Source: Verrucomicrobia bacterium UBA1727 (GTDB taxonomy: Bacteria > Verrucomicrobiota > Kiritimatiellia > RFP12 > UBA1067). Taken from it: DNA of 8,002 nt. Made by a program: the position numbers and the translations under genes. The notes under the pieces were generated by a model. That model saw only the letters and a program-made list of their open reading frames with translations, was not told where the DNA came from and ran no database searches. Within the stretch, counting starts at the first letter, position 1; every line of letters starts with the position of its first letter. Of this stretch, positions 6,890-8,002 are shown one piece after another. Location of the stretch: positions 1-8,002 of the forward strand of contig DCIL01000097.1 in assembly GCA_002315875.1 (NCBI GenBank). Reading direction: 5' to 3'.

Positions 6890-7465
6890 ATCGCACAGTT
6901 CACTCGTGTAAACTTCAAGATCCGCGCGCCGCAGGTGCGTGTGCTCGATAGTCAGGGACAAATGCTCGGGGTCATGTCGACCCGCGATGCGCAGAGGTTG
7001 GCGGACAACCGCGGGCTCGATCTCGTCGAGATCACCCCGAATGCCGTGCCACCGGTCTGCAAGATTATGGACTACGGCAAGTTCAAGTACGAGCAGTCCA
7101 TAAAGGAAAAGCAGCAGCGCAAGTCCCAGAAGGCCGCGCAGGTGAAGGAAATCAAGTTCCATCCCGGCACTGACATCGGCGACCTGAATCACAAGATTCG
7201 TCAGATCAAGGAGTTTCTGGACGAAGGGAACAAGGTGAGGCTTTCGCTGCAGTTCCGCGGCCGTGAGAATGCCCACCGCGACATCGGCGAAGATAAGATC
7301 TCCGAAGTGCTCGCCATGCTCGGAGATGCGTGCAGTGTCGAGCAGGCGCCGAAGACCGACGGTCGCATTCACTTCTGTCTCATCGGGCCGCCGCGCAAGA
7401 ACTCCGCGAAGCCGAAGACCGAGGTGCCCAATCTTTCGGGCGGCATCAAGATCAGCGTGTCATGA
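6890..7465 (+). CDS. infC: Translation initiation factor IF3 with a rare ATC start
   Basis: IF3 binds the 30S subunit, prevents premature 50S joining and checks start-codon/initiator-tRNA pairing. Starting at ATC 6890 gives 191 residues: MAQFTRVNFKIRAPQVRVLD, the expected IF3 N-terminus (RVN..IRAPQVRV). The N-domain includes DLVEITPNAVPPVCKIMDYG and KFKYE (to about 68). A basic, Gln/Lys-rich linker follows (KEKQQRKSQKAAQ). The C-domain starts at VKEIKFHPGTD (85-95), contains QFRGRE (121-126), and ends near GPPRK (166-170). A further 21-residue tail (to KISVS) exceeds the E. coli length of 180. The frame is open only back to a TAA at 6866-6868 and has no ATG, GTG or TTG before 6935; starting there would delete 15 conserved residues. 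E. coli infC uses AUU, and AUC is known in the Myxococcus homologue, where IF3 rejects such codons and so represses itself. Its own promoter lies upstream, and psd overlaps its stop by four bases. Confidence 0.95.
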   Translation: MAQFTRVNFKIRAPQVRVLDSQGQMLGVMSTRDAQRLADNRGLDLVEITPNAVPPVCKIMDYGKFKYEQSIKEKQQRKSQKAAQVKEIKFHPGTDIGDLNHKIRQIKEFLDEGNKVRLSLQFRGRENAHRDIGEDKISEVLAMLGDACSVEQAPKTDGRIHFCLIGPPRKNSAKPKTEVPNLSGGIKISVS

Positions 7466-8002
7466 GCGAGAAGCTTCCAGATTTCTCGAATTCGGCCTAT
7501 CTTCTTCCTCATATCAACAGTGAGGGTTTGAGATTCGGCCTGATTGCGCTCGTGATTGCGATCGTAGTCTGCATTCTCGCGACGAAGTGGTGTTTCCTCA
7601 GTTACTTTGTCATTCCGGCGTTTCTGCTGGCGTACGGAGTGTTTCTCTTCTTCCGCGATCCCGAGAGGTATCCGCCGGACGACGAAACGGCCATCCTCTC
7701 TCCTGCCGACGGGCGCATTTGTCTCATCCAGGATTGCGAGATGCCGGATTCGTTTGGTGAGATGGAGGAATATAAGGGCAAGAAGTTCTGCCGCGTCAGC
7801 GTCTTCATGAGCGTCTTTGACGTCCATGTAAACCGCTTGCCGACCGCGGGCGAGATTCTCAAGAAAGAATACGTCGCCGCGGGCAAATTCCTTAACGCTT
7901 CGCTGGACAAGGCCTCGAAGGAGAACGAGCGTTGCAATTATCTCGTGAGGGCCGCGAACGGTCAGGTCTATGCGGTCACGCAGATCGCGGGGCTGGTCGC
8001 GC
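7462..8002 (+). CDS. psd: Phosphatidylserine decarboxylase proenzyme, PSD-A type (partial, runs off right edge)
   Basis: This membrane-associated pyruvoyl enzyme converts phosphatidylserine to phosphatidylethanolamine. The frame is open from ATG 7462 to the window edge (180 codons). Residues about 23-63 form one or two hydrophobic membrane segments, directly followed by FFRDPER (63-69). SPADG at 80-84 supplies the conserved Asp83 and VFMSVFDVHVNRLP at 114-127 the conserved His122; both are linked to self-cleavage in the family. QIAGLVA at the edge matches the short PSD-A class, which normally continues into an RRIV segment and then the Gly-Ser cleavage site. That site, where the pyruvoyl group forms, lies outside the window. 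The ATG overlaps the infC stop in ATGA. No good Shine-Dalgarno is visible just upstream, so translation is probably coupled to infC. A pssA (phosphatidylserine synthase) gene downstream would be the usual partner but cannot be seen. Confidence 0.93.
   Translation, partial: MSEKLPDFSNSAYLLPHINSEGLRFGLIALVIAIVVCILATKWCFLSYFVIPAFLLAYGVFLFFRDPERYPPDDETAILSPADGRICLIQDCEMPDSFGEMEEYKGKKFCRVSVFMSVFDVHVNRLPTAGEILKKEYVAAGKFLNASLDKASKENERCNYLVRAANGQVYAVTQIAGLVA

Noticed and set aside
1..8002. CRISPR array, insertion sequence, tRNA or phage/defence genes
   Set aside because: No regularly spaced direct repeats, transposase motifs, cloverleaf-like sequence or recognisable defence domains were found by reading both strands; a tRNAscan or profile search was not possible here.

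Overview
The window looks like chromosomal DNA from a polysaccharide-degrading Gram-negative bacterium of the PVC group, most likely Kiritimatiellota or a related Verrucomicrobia/Lentisphaerae lineage. This is inferred from family content: a very large exported protein built from passenger-associated beta-strand repeats and two LamG-like 'WLDA...YLxxKW' modules, beside a GH2 glycosidase with a DUF4982-type C-terminal region. No rRNA or other phylogenetic marker is present except infC and part of psd, so the placement is tentative. All genes supported here are on the + strand.

Layout. Positions 1-71 may hold the last codons of an upstream gene. Positions 72-160 are intergenic, with a small GC-rich hairpin and a good ribosome binding site. 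Positions 161-2326 encode a complete, compact GH2 glycosidase of the beta-galactosidase type, with both catalytic glutamates identifiable. After 24 bases and a near-perfect Shine-Dalgarno comes a 1489-residue exported protein (2351-6820) with a clear signal peptide, PATR-type beta-helix repeats and two diverged LamG-like modules. It has no recognisable autotransporter barrel and no PEP-CTERM sorting tail. The short spacing suggests these two genes form one transcription unit, pairing a glycan-cleaving enzyme with a large surface or secreted adhesin-like protein.

A second unit begins right after the large gene. An almost consensus extended -10 sigma-70 promoter (6826-6854) drives infC (translation initiation factor IF3) and, through a 4-base ATGA overlap, a phosphatidylserine decarboxylase gene (psd) that runs off the right edge. 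The IF3 reading frame has no ATG, GTG or TTG at the family's expected N-terminus. It has an ATC at 6890, correctly spaced from a Shine-Dalgarno, giving the conserved N-terminal residues. This matches the known habit of infC genes of using rare start codons for autoregulation. The infC-psd junction is also notable, because infC is usually followed by rpmI and rplT.

The most interesting items are the GH2/PATR-LamG pair with its unexplained C-terminus, the AUC start of infC, and the coupling of infC to phospholipid synthesis. I see no CRISPR array, insertion sequence, tRNA, rRNA or defence system.
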